NCBI RefSeq assembly: GCF_035046505.1
Contig: NC_089822.1
Span: 217,554,419 to 217,618,418 of the forward strand
DNA length: 64,000 bases
From: Tiliqua scincoides
Lineage: Eukaryota > Chordata > Lepidosauria > Squamata > Scincidae
Reading direction: 5' to 3'
Shown here: piece by piece, positions 45,558-57,506 of the stretch
Numbering within the stretch: the first letter of the stretch is position 1
How the letters are laid out: every line of letters begins with the position of its first letter
Program-made: the position numbers and the translations under genes
The notes under the pieces: model-generated
The model's database searches: none
Told to the model about the DNA's origin: nothing
The model's input: the letters and a program-made list of their open reading frames with translations, nothing else

Positions 45558-48500
45558 TTACCTAAGAGAAAAATGAGACAAATTATGGTTCTCAGACAAA
45601 TCTTGTTTTTTGGTGTTAGGCCTAACAAGAAAGAGGTAATAAGTTACCTTCCTCATCCACCTCCACTCATTGGTGGTGGACTTGGACCTCCAAAGTGGCT
45701 TATTCGACCCATTCTACGGCGAGGAAATCCTGGAGGACTAAAAGAGAAACAATGGAAAATCCTATGTCAACAATACTTCAATCTCCATTAACATGTAACA
45801 AGTCATAATTTGTTTTAGTATGTAATTGTATTTTTTCCTGTTATAGGTTATATGCTACTTTGAGAAGTAGCCATTAATTTAAAAAATAGTTTGATTTAAA
45901 AGCCCATTCAGTGGCACTTAATCCCAGGTAATGTATGTATAGGATTGCACCCCAGGGTCTTCATGTCTTGTCCCTGCTCCCTACCATGTGTAAAAATATA
46001 CATACTAGGACTGGGTATATAAACCAGATTGTAATATCTTCATTTCCATCCAACGTAGTTTATAAACAGGTATAGATTTCAGAAAAACCTGTGATCTGTA
46101 TATAACAGGCAGCAAGTTTTCTTATTACATCTAAGTTAAAGTGAATAAGCAATACCCTCTTCCATCGTCATATCTTGAAGAAGAAGAAGATGTGTAGCCT
46201 CTCCTTCTCAAATCAGGGTGAATAATACTCTGGAAACTAAAAGGAAACAAAATTGCTGTTAGCTGAGCTGAATGCCCAAAAATTAACGTCAAAATCACCA
46301 CTACTGGAATACAACAACAACAACAACAACAATAATAATACATGTATTTATATATCGCCTTTCTTGGTCCTCAGATTTCTCCTCAGACTTTATTCAAGGC
46401 GGTTTACATGGACAGGCTGTTCTAAATCCCCGTAGGGATTTTTACAATCAAAGAAAGGTTCTATCTTTCAAGAACTACAACATTTCAGATGGATCTTTTT
46501 GATCTGGTATCACATTCTGGTCTCCAATTTCCTCCCACGCAAGCTGACAAGCAGCTCCTTCATCTCTCACATGGAGGGCAGCCAAGACGCTTCTTCGCTC
46601 ACACCAAAAAGCAGGTGGAATAACTCAGCTCAGCTTGTTAGCTGCTTCAAGGTCTCACCATTCACTGTGCCGGTGGCCTCGAACTGGTGACCTGCGGATG
46701 TTATCTTCAGGCAAATGGAGGCTCTACCCTCTAGACCAGACCTCCTGCCCAGACCAGAAGCTTGTGCCAATTCAATGACATCCTCAAGTACAGTTCAGCA
46801 ATTCTTAAAAGTTTTGTAGAAAAATCAGTTTTACAATTCATTTGATACCTTCTGAATTAGGTTAAATAATGCAACTCCTCTTTTGTCAACTGAAAATTGA
46901 ATAGAATGTTGACAAATTCCATTGAAACAAACCTAATGCTAATTAGTATATGCAAGAATTCAAAATATATTCAGGATGTGCCCACCTGTCACAAAACATG
47001 CTATTACCAACATGTGCCTTCACTAATTACTTACAGAATCATATGAAGAGAATATTCATAGCTACCAAGACTCAATTCATAATGTGTATAATAACTTTAA
47101 ATGTTATTGCAGATTAGCAAATTATGGCTAATATTTTTTAACTCTGTTTCATGCAAGAACCATTCAATCTACTCAACAAAAAATGATAAAGAGAATAAAG
47201 ATACAAATATTGATGAGGAGGGACACCCTGAATTTCCCATTCAGTACCATATGGGCAACACCTCTGTCTTCTACAGCTTGACCATCATGAGCAGACTTCA
47301 TTTACTATACAGAATTGCTCTCAACACTGGGAGGAATTCTATGCACACCCCTAGTTCTCTGTGTTCATCTGGGTACCTACTGAGCTTGGAATTTCTCTTC
47401 CTATATACAGATGCAAATATTTGTACATGAGATCACTGATAAGTGAGAACTCTTTTAAGCCAATATGAAAGCTGCAAAATGCAGGATTCTAATTAAAACA
47501 ACAGCCTACTTACAACATTACTACAAAGTCTGCTATTCCCCAAAAGAAGTCAGTTATAGATGACAAACTCCAAGGAGCTCGAGTCCGGCTATCCAACACT
47601 TGGCCTACAACAAAGGAATACAAATGGGTTAATATTTCGCCACAGTAATGAAGGTACATTATTATACATGAGTAATAAGTATTAATCACAAAAATAAACA
47701 TTTTACACTAGAAGGCACAGCCACTTCTCTGGATATTAGATGAAATCGCAAAAGTAGACTTTAGTTTCCAGACAGTGGTACACCAGCATCAAAATAAACA
47801 TGTATGGATACAAACAGTATTTAAAACACACAGAGGCCAGAATGAATCTGTGCTTGTCCACTGACAGTTTTCAGTCTACTGTGAAACAAGAGTGGACTGA
47901 GCATGTGAGTGGCATAGCCATGCATGCGCCTCAGTGCACACTGGAGGTTCTAAGTGAGACAACAGGTCTCCCACCATCTCGTATCACAAACTGCTTTTCA
48001 AATCCCTTTGTGTTTCAGAAGTGGCTTACAGTCTGTGTGGGTTGTGAGTGGGGCTGTTGAAGACAAACAAAAACACGCTCTTTATACATTCTTGAAGTTT
48101 TTTTAAAAAAAGTTTGTACATTGTACGGAACATCAACAAGTGACAAAGAGTCAAACTATCAGCTGCCTTCACCTTCACAAAGCAAAAGCCAGCTTTTCTC
48201 AAATAGCAGCACTAAAGAAGTGAATCAGTGACCACTTGTACCAAGCACATTACTATTTAATAAGTATGTAATAAAAGCGCACTTGTACTAAAGGCATAAA
48301 TTTGGCTTAGGGACAGTATAAACTCCTGTGCAATCCTATACATGCTTTTGTGTAAACAAGTCCCACAATGTTCAGTGGGATTTACTCCAGGTAAGTGTGT
48401 ATAGAATGGCAGCCTGATTTAATTAGATCAGTGCAATCACCAAGTATGCTGACAAGCCTTGTTCGCAGCTGGTTCCTATCCATATTGTCTCAAAGCTCAA

Positions 48501-50319
48501 AACACCATAGTGAAATTAAATGTAATTAATACACTTTATAACCTGCGTTTCTCTCCAAATAAACAGTGTTCAAGACAGTATACAATAGAAAGGAAAAAAA
48601 CAATAAAATACCAAAATAGGAAATATGAAGTGCAATTAGCATTAAAAAAATCATAAAGTGCAATAGAAAACATTAAAATACCATTACACAGCTTTAGACA
48701 ATTGTGAATTAAAGAAAGCAAGCATTATTTCACCTCAAGTCTTTCAAGCATTGTAAGTATATAAAAGATTTAATATACCACCATGAAAAGATGGTGGTGG
48801 TGGGCATTAAGGACAAAAATCGGAAGCAGAGAGAAAATAGTAAAGCGACAGTAAAGCTAAGGCACAAAAAAAAATTGAACTTTGTTAAAGCTGCATTTAC
48901 TGTCTAACAGTCTGCACTATAAAAATCTATACAGTATTACTATAATCAAGTTTGAGTGTCTGTAACCAAAACAAGTACACAGGTCTGTCCTTTCCCCTCC
49001 CTCCTTTCTGTTCCCTCATGTTGATATCTAGGCTGCAAACCCTCTGGGACGGGACCTCTCTGCTCATTCTTTGTGAAGTGCCATGGATATATATGGCACT
49101 ATCAAAATAAATGCACACTAGTTAGACTTAGTAAGTTATAAATCTTTCTCATACCTCATGTTTCATATTAAAGGCATCTACAAGTGGCGCACAGCAGGCA
49201 GAAAAAGCATTTAGTATCACTTGTGTGAAAAATGACTTGAGAGTGCACACAAATTGATTTCACTGCAGAAATAGTGCAATTTTATACACACCTGCTCAGA
49301 CTCTTCCCACTGAGTTTAATGGGATTTTACTCACAGGTCAGTGTGTATATAGGATTGCAGACAAGAGCCCAATCCTAGGCATGTCTGCTCAGAAGTAAGT
49401 CCCATTATACTGTATAATCGATGGGAAAAAGTGTGTGGAAAGGAAAGTGTGGATGAGCCTTCAGAACACTTTTAGAGAAGGGGCTTTAACTTCAAAGGGA
49501 TTCACTCAGGCTCCTTAACAGTTAACCTTTCCACACATTGTCATTTTATTTTGAGAAAGTTATACCCCACCTTTCCCATGTAAAACCCAAGGCGGCTTAC
49601 AAAGCATTAGAAACAAGTACAGAGTATCACAAGTAAAAAACCAGCAAACAATGCAGGAAGACATTAATTTTAACATTACAAAGTGAAGAATGAATATCAA
49701 AAACAGAGCAAAATTTAAGGGAGAAAGCAAAAGATAACTCATTGAGCCAGTGGGGAGGAGATAAGTCAAGGGAGGACATTGTGCATCCTTTCAATGAGAA
49801 TCACCATATTCTTCATGTGCCTGATTCTAGAAAGGACTCCATCAGGAAGAACTTCATCAGAAAGAACTACTACCATCTTTTGTAAGCTGCTTGGGATATC
49901 TCTTAGATCCACACTTTCCTGGGAGTAAGCCCCGTTGGCTATAATGGGACTTACTTCTGAGTAGGCATTGCTAGATTGGGCTCTGGGGCTGCACACTTTC
50001 CTGGGAGTAAGCCCCATTGACTCTAATGGGGCTTACTTCTGAGTAGACACGCAGAGGCTCACGAATTTAAAGTGGGATGTCAGCTTCTTTAGCGATGGAT
50101 GAAGTGGGGGTTCTAGTTTCCTGTACTGATCATTAAGAGAAGGAAAACTTGGTTCAGACAGGGAACAGGCAATGCCACCTGGTGTATTTGTCTTTCCCAG
50201 CCCCCGTCCCCCCGGGCCCGGGAGGTGTCCATCATGCCCTCACTGCCACCCTTGGCGTCCCACAAGAACGTCCCACGCCCAGAGGATCTCAGCCTCTCAC
50301 CGTTCGAAATGTAGACCAT
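45558..50319 (-). CDS. SELENOK: Selenoprotein K
   Basis: Small ER-membrane selenoprotein. In mammals it partners the acyltransferase DHHC6 in protein palmitoylation and takes part in ER-associated degradation and calcium signalling. Coding exons on the minus strand: 50301-50319, 47514-47604, 46156-46236, and 45648-45737 plus 45558-45561 (or a single 45644-45737). Both versions give 285 nt and 94 residues, the human length. The protein starts MVYISNGQVLDSR, has one membrane helix near residues 20-42 (ITDFFWGIADFVVMFF), a basic linker, SRYDDGRGPPG, the Pro-rich PSPPPM and an end GGG-Sec-GR. Sec is an in-frame TGA at 45653-45655, so a conventional gene caller would stop three residues early. The start has a good context (GCCATGG). 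Confidence 0.97.
45562..45647 (-). other. SELENOK: Probable 86-nt last intron of SELENOK
   Basis: AAG|GTAACT forms a donor and TTTTTCTCTTAG|GTAAAC an acceptor. Because GTAA follows both sites, removing or keeping the intron yields AGG TAA (Arg-stop) either way. No transcript evidence is available, and the sites are read from sequence only. Confidence 0.65.
45653..45655 (-). other. SELENOK: Selenocysteine codon (UGA) of SELENOK
   Basis: TGA in frame after three glycine codons, followed by GGA AGG TAA (Gly-Arg-stop), exactly as in mammalian SELENOK. A SECIS element lies about 235 nt further on in genomic distance. Confidence 0.95.
46310..46752 (-). mobile_element. tRNA-derived SINE, near full length
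   Basis: The minus strand starts with an A-box-like TGGTCTAGAGGGTAGAGCC and a B-box-like CACCAGTTCGAGGCCACC. It ends CGCCTTGAATAAAGTCTGAG then AAGGCGATATATAAATACAT and a TAT/TGT trinucleotide run (46311-46340). It lies in SELENOK intron 2, 74 bp from exon 3. Confidence 0.8.
48329..48417. repeat. Palindromic ~80-bp AATCCTA repeat
   Basis: GTGCAATCCTATACATGCTT to GTGTATAGAATGGCAGCC, the halves inverse around CCCACAATGTTCAGTGGG. SELENOK intron 1. Confidence 0.7.
49282..49455. repeat. Two palindromic AATCCTA repeats
   Basis: The first ends GTATATAGGATTGCAGAC near 49365. The second starts GAGCCCAATCCTAGGCATGT near 49366 and fades out by about 49455. Confidence 0.65.
49550..49720 (-). mobile_element. 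LINE/SINE 3' tail fragment
   Basis: The inverse reads GTAAGCCGCCTTGGGTTTTA then GGAAAGGTGGGGTATAAC, the common tail of L2-like LINEs and their SINEs. Similar tails lie at 53640-53750 and 48530-48700. Confidence 0.5.
49905..50055. repeat. Two palindromic AATCCTA repeats in tandem
   Basis: CACACTTTCCTGGGAGTAAG occurs twice, each time followed by its approximate inverse ending GAGTAGGCATTG or GAGTAGACACGC. They lie in SELENOK intron 1, about 250 bp from exon 1. Confidence 0.75.
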
Positions 50320-50560
50320 GGCTGCGCTGCGCACCACCTCGCCCAGCAGGCGCCCTCCAGTCCCGCACCCCCGGCTGTGGCTCGCGCTCCACCCCTGGCT
50401 GTCGAAGCCGGAGCTGGAGCGCCAGCATAGGCTCAGCGCTGCGGGGCGGGGCTCCTGCGTCACCACCTTCCCAGCGGGCCGCTGCTACTGTATCCTTCGC
50501 CCGCACGTGATTTCCTTTCCTCTCGCCTTCCAATGAGAGCGCGCCTGCCTGCGCCAGCAA
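50170..50560 (-). promoter_or_regulatory. CpG-rich SELENOK promoter region
   Basis: GC-rich block around exon 1. Upstream of the start are an E-box CACGTG (50504-50509) and an inverted CCAAT (50530-50534). There is no TATA box. Confidence 0.7.
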
Positions 50561-51199
50561 GCGCATCGCATCGCATTGCATCACTGCCTGTTTGCTGGGG
50601 GCTGGGAGGTGCTTGCTGAGCTCACCCAGGGAGTGGCTTGGCCTGGGCGTGACTTGTTCAATGCCTCCCCCCAACTGCAAAAGCCTCCTGGCAGCAAACC
50701 CGCAGCACCCCTGGAGGAGAGGAAGGGAAAGGGTATCCCTGTTTTACTCTCAGCTGGGCACACGCCAACCCCCACTCACAAGCACCCCTGCCCCGCCCTT
50801 GCTGAGCTGGCAGCTGGGCAAAGAAGAGGGGAGGCTCTTGCCTGCAGTCTTCCTGAAGAGAGGGTAAAGGGAGGGGGTGACCAGACGTCCTCTTTTTTAG
50901 CCTCATGTCCTGGAAAAGAACTTAAATGTCCTCCTTTTCCCTTGAGTGGGCCCTGCAATTGACATGTAGCCTTGTAATCATTCCATTATATGTAATATAG
51001 TTTCAAAGGAATAATAAGTAATACAGTGTTTAAATTAACCACATGAAATCAATATACAAGCGTTTTTAGCTTTTATTTTGTCATACCCTACATTTTTATT
51101 GGATGTCCAACATTTTGGGGTGTCCTCTTTTGCAGTTATGACATCTGGCTAAAGGGGTAAACTCCCTTTGGTGATGCCCCCCTTGGTGGCAGCCCATGC

Positions 51200-51510
51200 T
51201 GCTGGGGCAGGGCCTCATCACTGGGCTGGTAGGTCTTGTCACCATTCTACCACTGTTGCTGTCACACTGCCCTCCTCTTCCCCCTCTCCCCAGACAAGGT
51301 GGTAAGCACACGCAGGGGAGATCTGGCTCTAGTGACAAGGCAGCATCATGGGCCAGCCTGGAGAAATATGCCTGCTACCAAAACAGATGAAGCTTCCTCA
51401 CAGGGCCAGAAGATCATGTCACTGTGCTACTACCATTACTAGCATCGCCATGCTGCTTCCCCCCCCCATTTCCTTCTTTGCACCCCCATGACAAGGTGGT
51501 AAGCACAGGG
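51200..51510 (+). repeat. Imperfect tandem duplication (~190-bp unit)
   Basis: GACAAGGTGGTAAGCACA(C/G) occurs at about 51293 and 51491, each time preceded by CACTG(C/T)... and a C-rich run. The family is unknown. Confidence 0.5.
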
Positions 51511-51514
51511 ACTG

Positions 51515-53630
51515 GTTCTGCTGACTAGCAAAAGTTAGCAGTGAAATTAAACAAAAGATACATCATATAATATAAACTGCAGTGCAGATTAAACAATAAT
51601 CAAAGCAGCAACATAAGAACAAATACAAAAAGCAATTTTTTTGAATTGTACAAAAAAACCCCACAATTCAAGCAACAGCATAAAAACTAGATATAGTACA
51701 AGTCAGTAATCACAGATAGCAGCAAAAGGCACCACCCTCAAAAAAGCAAAGTTGCCAGACTTTTCTGCAACTTTTCATGCCCCCTGTCCTCTCTCATTCA
51801 AATCAGTCTTACCTCTTCCTTTAAAGTTATTCTGCTGAGGAATTGTCAGCTTGAGACCTGCAGGTCTCTTCTAGCTTGTATTTGTTAAGAGGGAAAAAAA
51901 ACCAGGGTGAGGGGCAGTGCGCATGTGAACAAGCTGCTCATGACAGCAACTGTGAGAGTTTAGTAATTAAGGGCAGTGGGGAAGGAATGTCTTGATTAGA
52001 GTTTGGAAATATAAAAGAGTAGTGAGTGGGGTTATGGGGAGAATCCTTCCACTCTTCAACTTGAGTATTTGTCTCAGTCAAGGTGTGTATGACAAGTTGA
52101 TAAAATTGCTCTGAAGTTTTAGGTCGATGTGGGGTGAGAGCTAGAGCAAGTCAATGTTTGGAAATTTAGTCCTTGTTATTTTAAACTATATGTGTCATCT
52201 GATGTTGAAATTGCCTTCCATTTTTGTTTAACCTTATTTGCTTTACTGAATTAAATTGGGTTAATTGGTTATCAGCTGGTGTATGAAATGGTGGGAGGTG
52301 CACTCATACAGAGTATGGAATGATAACATCTGAATTTAACCCTGAGATGGTCTAAGACCTCCCAGTGCCTGAGGCAATATCCCCTTGCATTGCCTCAGTC
52401 CCCCCCCCATGCCATCTCTATGCATGCACCCCCATTCCAGTACATACCAAGAGTATGATCTGCAGCCTACCTAGTTCACACTGCTTCTGTTTGAATTGGA
52501 AGTGGTTCTGTCGGGTTCCCAGCCTGCACCACTTCTGCTAATATTCAACAGAAGCTGTATAGACCAGGCAGGCAGGCTACAGATAGTACTGCTGTAAAGT
52601 AAAGGGAATTGGGGAGGGCTCCAAATTGTCTATCCCTGCTTTCATTGCTGTTTCATGAGAACAAAATAAACAAGGAGAGTCAATCTGGAATGCAGTAGTC
52701 TTTTCTCCACCATCTTCTCCCAACAGTGCTGGAAGGAGGACAGAAAAGTCTTTACTCTGCACCATCCTCATGTAGGGATTAAAGCTTAAATGGAGTGGAT
52801 CCCTTTAAACTTTAAATGCCATGTGAGTATGAAGTGAGAGGAGGCAGGTAGTAAAGCACTCCTTCCTTGTGTGGTTTAAAGGTAAGGGACACATTTCCTT
52901 TAAGTCCCATGTGAGGATGGAGTGAGGGGAAGGAGATGATCCAGTTCTCACATTTAGCAAGAGAAAAGCAGATCAGGGTGTGGGTAGGCCTAATTGTATA
53001 CCTGCCAGTATTTAGCAGTCCTAATGACTTATGAGGTGTGAAGTCTCAACATCATAAGGTAGAACCACATTTAAACCAGGCTACAAATGTTACAGCCATT
53101 GAGTGTGCCATGCTAATGTTGGCCTCTTTGAAGCTATAGCAAAGGTATGTACAAATAATGTACAGGCCTGTGCAAATAATGACATGGGGAGAGTTATTGT
53201 GCAAGTTTGCACAGCCTCACTGGCTATCATATATGCATAGGGTACTATATGTGTTGGTTCAGACTGTGTAATCACCACAAAATGGAGTGAGTAAGCCAAA
53301 CACATTGAATCATATGTGTGTACCCATATGGAAAGCCAAATACTCATGCTAACTCCGAGTGAAAACTTTTGCCCAATATCTGTCCCATTTGTCCTCAGTC
53401 ATTTCAGCTCATTGTATACTAGCTTCCCTGGAATACCTTGATTTGGTTTATTGCTTGTAGGCTATATGTTTTTTGACAGGTTAAAAAAGTCAATTAAATA
53501 TCTACCTCACATAATGGATTGTTGCTGCAGTAGCAGCCCTTCACATATATCCACATGACTGAGATAGAAGGATATCAACAATGTGTTTATGAACAGAAAG
53601 ATGAACAGACCATCATCTTTATGGTCATAT
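51515..53630. other. Intergenic, nothing recognised
   Basis: AT-rich DNA upstream of SELENOK. No exon-like coding stretch with splice sites and no repeat termini that I can name. Confidence 0.4.
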
Positions 53631-53639
53631 AGCACACTT

Positions 53640-53750
53640 TTTTTTTACAGTATTCATTTATTTACTGTATTTCTATCCCACCTTACCCTCCAAAGGGACC
53701 CAAGGCAACTTACAACAAAGATGGTACAATTAAAACAATAATCGCCCTAC
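53640..53750 (-). mobile_element. LINE/SINE 3' tail fragment
   Basis: The inverse reads GTAAGTTGCCTTGGGTCCCT then GGTGGGATAGAAATACAGTA, with an AT-rich end. Confidence 0.5.
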
Positions 53751-53848
53751 AAGAATGTATCTATTAACTCCCCAAGAGACATCTGAGAATGGAAATCAAG
53801 GAATTATTTTCCCTCAGGTGAATTATCTATTCTTTCCTCTCATTTGTA

Positions 53849-53933
53849 CAGCACAATCCTATACATGTTTACTCAGAAGTAAATTGTTCAGTGGGACTTA
53901 TTCCCAGGTACGTATACCTAGGATTGCAGCCTT
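53849..53933. repeat. Palindromic ~80-bp AATCCTA repeat
   Basis: CACAATCCTATACATGTTTA to ACCTAGGATTGCAGCC. Confidence 0.7.
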
Positions 53934-55067
53934 ATTCTTTTTTCATTTTTTATTCTGCTTGTTAGCTGAATTTGCTCTTCATTGACATAGTGGCAAATGA
54001 ATAGAAATTAGCTAAGAGGCAGACTAAGAGGGCACCAGAGCAGATTACTGGAGGAAAGCCACTTTCACAAGGTTTCAGGTACACCTTCTCTGCAACAAAT
54101 TAACTTTAAGGCTATCAGGATCTGCCCTGACCTTATTCACCAACAGCTATATCTGTAACTCACCATTTGAGATGTAAGGCATGGTGATTTGTATCTTTGT
54201 CTCCCAGATGTTTGAGGGTGTTTTGTTTCTTCCCCATCCTCACCCAACAGGACATGGCCAATCCCATCTCTACAGAATCAAGTACAGCTGGAGAGAGATT
54301 ATTCATTGGCTGAACACAAATAGTAGATAGATGCTTCACAATTGTTGCCATGCCTACAGCCATTAAAACTCCAGTTGTACTTGCAGCTCAATTCTATGCA
54401 TACAGTAAGCACATTGAAATAAATGGTTTTAGGATCAAACCAGATGGAATGGTTTAACACTGACACATCCATCTTCTTTTCTTGATAAACAGAGCAACTG
54501 CAGGGGGGATTGTGCCACAGAGGGAGAGGTTATTTAGCCCTTTTCTCTTGTGGCATGGCTCCAACAAAAATGAAAGCCCCCCCCCCCATTTGTAGCAGAT
54601 TTAGGAGGAGGGAAGCATTGTTTTCTGCACCATGGCATAAGAGAAAAAGGTTCAATGCCCTGCATTTTGATTCTGCTTGGCACCTCCCACAGCTGCTATT
54701 TTGCTTAAGAAATAAAAGGACCGATGGAAGATGAAGAGTTTAGTATATCACAGATGGTTTGACCCTTAGTCTCACAAACCTTTACATAGGACTGCGTTGT
54801 AAGTGTAACTGTATCCACTTTTAATAAATTAATTTTTTAAAAAAATTGTCAAGAGGTCCAAGAGAATATTAATCGTTCTTTGATATTTGCACTCATTGTA
54901 GTCAGCAGTGGCATCAAGACGGGGGGGGGGCCTGAGGGGGCCCCAGGTGCCAAGCTGCAGCAGTTGACACTAAAGTTGATTCTGGAGTTGATTCTGGTGA
55001 CCAAAATCACTAAAATTGTGGTTTCTAAGAACAACATCATCATGTTGTATACCATGATACCATGGTA

Positions 55068-55624
55068 ATAAGATGATTACGGGGCTGGGGCACCTTCCTT
55101 ATGAGGAAAGGCTACGGCGTTTGGGCCTCTTCAGCCTAGAAAAGAGATGCCTGAGGGGGGACATGATTGAGACATACAAAATTATGCAGGGGAAGGATAA
55201 AGTGGATAGAGAGATGCTCTTTACACTCTCACATAACACCAGAACCAGGGGACATCCACTAAAATTGAGTGTTGGGCGGGTTAGGACAGACAAAAGGAAA
55301 TATTTCTTTACTCAGCGTGTGGTCGGTCTGTGGAACTCCTTGCCACAGGATGTGGTGATGGCGTCTAGCCTAGACGCCTTTAAAAGGGGATTGGACAAGT
55401 TTCTGGAGGAAAAATCCATTATGGGGTACAAGCCATGATGTGTATGCGCAACCTCCTGATTTTAGAAATGGGTTATGTCAGAATGCCAGATGCAAGGGAG
55501 GGCACCAGGATGAGGTCTCTTGTTATCTGGTGTGCTCCCTGGGGCATTTGGTGGGCCGCTGTGAGATACAGGAAGCTGGACTAGATGGGCCTATGGCCTG
55601 ATCCAGTGGGGCTGTTCTTATGTG
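55068..55624 (+). mobile_element. CR1 3' end, young
   Basis: An open frame (55073-55438) encodes the C-terminal CR1 region [20 protein letters not shown] and onward to [13 protein letters not shown], followed by the 3' UTR and GTTCTTATGTGCTTA. It is very close to 28098-30442. Confidence 0.93.
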
Positions 55625-56784
55625 CTTACCATTCTATGTACAATTTACAGCAGAATGCAATGAAAAAACTGGAGTGAAATATCTCCATTCTATCAAAAGT
55701 TATGGCCAAAAAATCAGAAAACAAAAATACAAATGTCTTATGTAACAAAAAGTAGATTTCTTTAATTCAAAACAGACCATTGAGATTATTCAAAGAGCCA
55801 ATGAGATGTTGTTATAACACAGCATGGAACCAATAAGGTGACACCCGTGATACCACTAGTGACCAAAATTGTGGAAATTGTACTTTTTAGGAATTATACC
55901 ATTCGATGTGTAATTTGAAGCAGAATGCAATGAAACAAACCACATTGAAACATCTGTATTCTATCAAAAGTTATAGCCAAATAACTAGAAAAGGGAACAA
56001 AATTGCCTTAGTGGATTTCTTTAACTCAGAACTGACCAATGAGCCTGTTATGAGAGCTAACAAGCTGTGATTATGACATAGTATGGAACCAATAAGCTTG
56101 GTTATCAGACATTGACTCCCTTTTTCATGTATCAGAGTGAATAGTCAAACTTCTATTCAATTGTGTGTGTGTATGATCCATGTGGTCACTTTTTCTTCTT
56201 GGTTACTGATTGGTTTGGTGACCTGTACTGTTCTGTAGTAAAATAAATAAATAAATGGGAGTGAAACCATGAGTTACAAGACTGGGTGACACCAGTGGCG
56301 TCGCTAGGATTTGTGTCACCTGGTGTGGGAGGCCTGTGTGTCACCCCATGCAGTGGGTGGGGTAACGCCCCAGGTGGTGGGCGTGGTGATGCACCATCGC
56401 CCTGTCCCCATTGGTTTTTTGGCTGTACTTTTTGTTAGAACACAGATATTTCAGTGTGGTTTGTTTCACTGCATCCTGCTTGAAATTACACATTGATATA
56501 TAACATGATGGAATTATTCCTCCAAATTCTGATTTTTAGTGATTTTGAAAACTTGTAGAGTCTAACACACACCCATGTCAACTTACTAACACCTTATTGC
56601 AGCATTTCTCAAAGTTTTAGCACTGGGACCCAGTGCTTTTTAAACTTTTTAGAATGACAATCTGTCCAGGACCCATTGGAAGTGATATCATGGCCAGAAG
56701 TGACATCATCAAGCAAATTAAAATAAATAATTATAATAATTAAATTAAAATAAAAGAATTAAATAAGGGGGAGCCAGTTCTGTT

Positions 56785-56950
56785 CCACCAAGTGAATCTA
56801 CTCTGAAGTAAGTTCTGTTGTGGTCAATGGGGCTTACTCTCAAGAAAGTGTGGGTAGGATTGCAGCCTGTGAGCTCAAGCCTATGCATGTCTACTCAGAA
56901 GTAAGTCCCAAAGTGATCAATGGAGCTTACTCTGTAGTATGCCTGCAATA
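56785..56950. repeat. Two palindromic AATCCTA repeats
   Basis: GGCTTACTCTCAAGAAAGTG then GTAGGATTGCAGCC (to 56866), followed by CCTATGCATGTCTACTCAGA and a partial right half. Confidence 0.6.
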
Positions 56951-57506
56951 ACACTCCTCCAAAAAGAATCAGTGAGATCTTCAGCCTTCCCCAGTGCTCA
57001 GTTTAAAGTTTTTCTGTTTCAAGCACATCAAGATAAAGACCCACCTGGCTTTGCAAGTGCAAAATAGAAAACATGTCCCTTACCAGTTCAAGCCTCTTTT
57101 TTTTTTTGGTCCTTTTTAGTGGGGGGGGGGGGGGAAGAGAGCTGCCTTCTGGAGCATCGGATTGGGACCCTTCGGGTGGCCTCACATTCCCCTTTGCCTG
57201 GCCTGACCACCAGCCAAGGCATGTCTGCCTACTCATGAGTAAACACAACAGTGATGCTTAGTTTTGCCTTCCATATGCTCAATACATTCATCTGCTTTGA
57301 GGGAAGGACCTCCTTCTCAGGTGTTTTTGGGGGCTGCATTCATTGGATTAGGACCATTCTGACATCCTTGGAGTCCTCTCAGCCTGCCATTTCCAACGGA
57401 CTCTGGCAAGTACACCTACTTGTGAGTAAATGCGAGATACAGCTCACTTTCACTTTCCATAGGGATCCATTCATTTTTTCTTTCTGGTTTTTTGGCCATA
57501 ACTTTT

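Noticed and set aside
50149-50962. Open frames of 90-128 codons around the SELENOK start
   Set aside because: CpG-rich shadow frames. The supported coding part is only the 19 nt of SELENOK exon 1.
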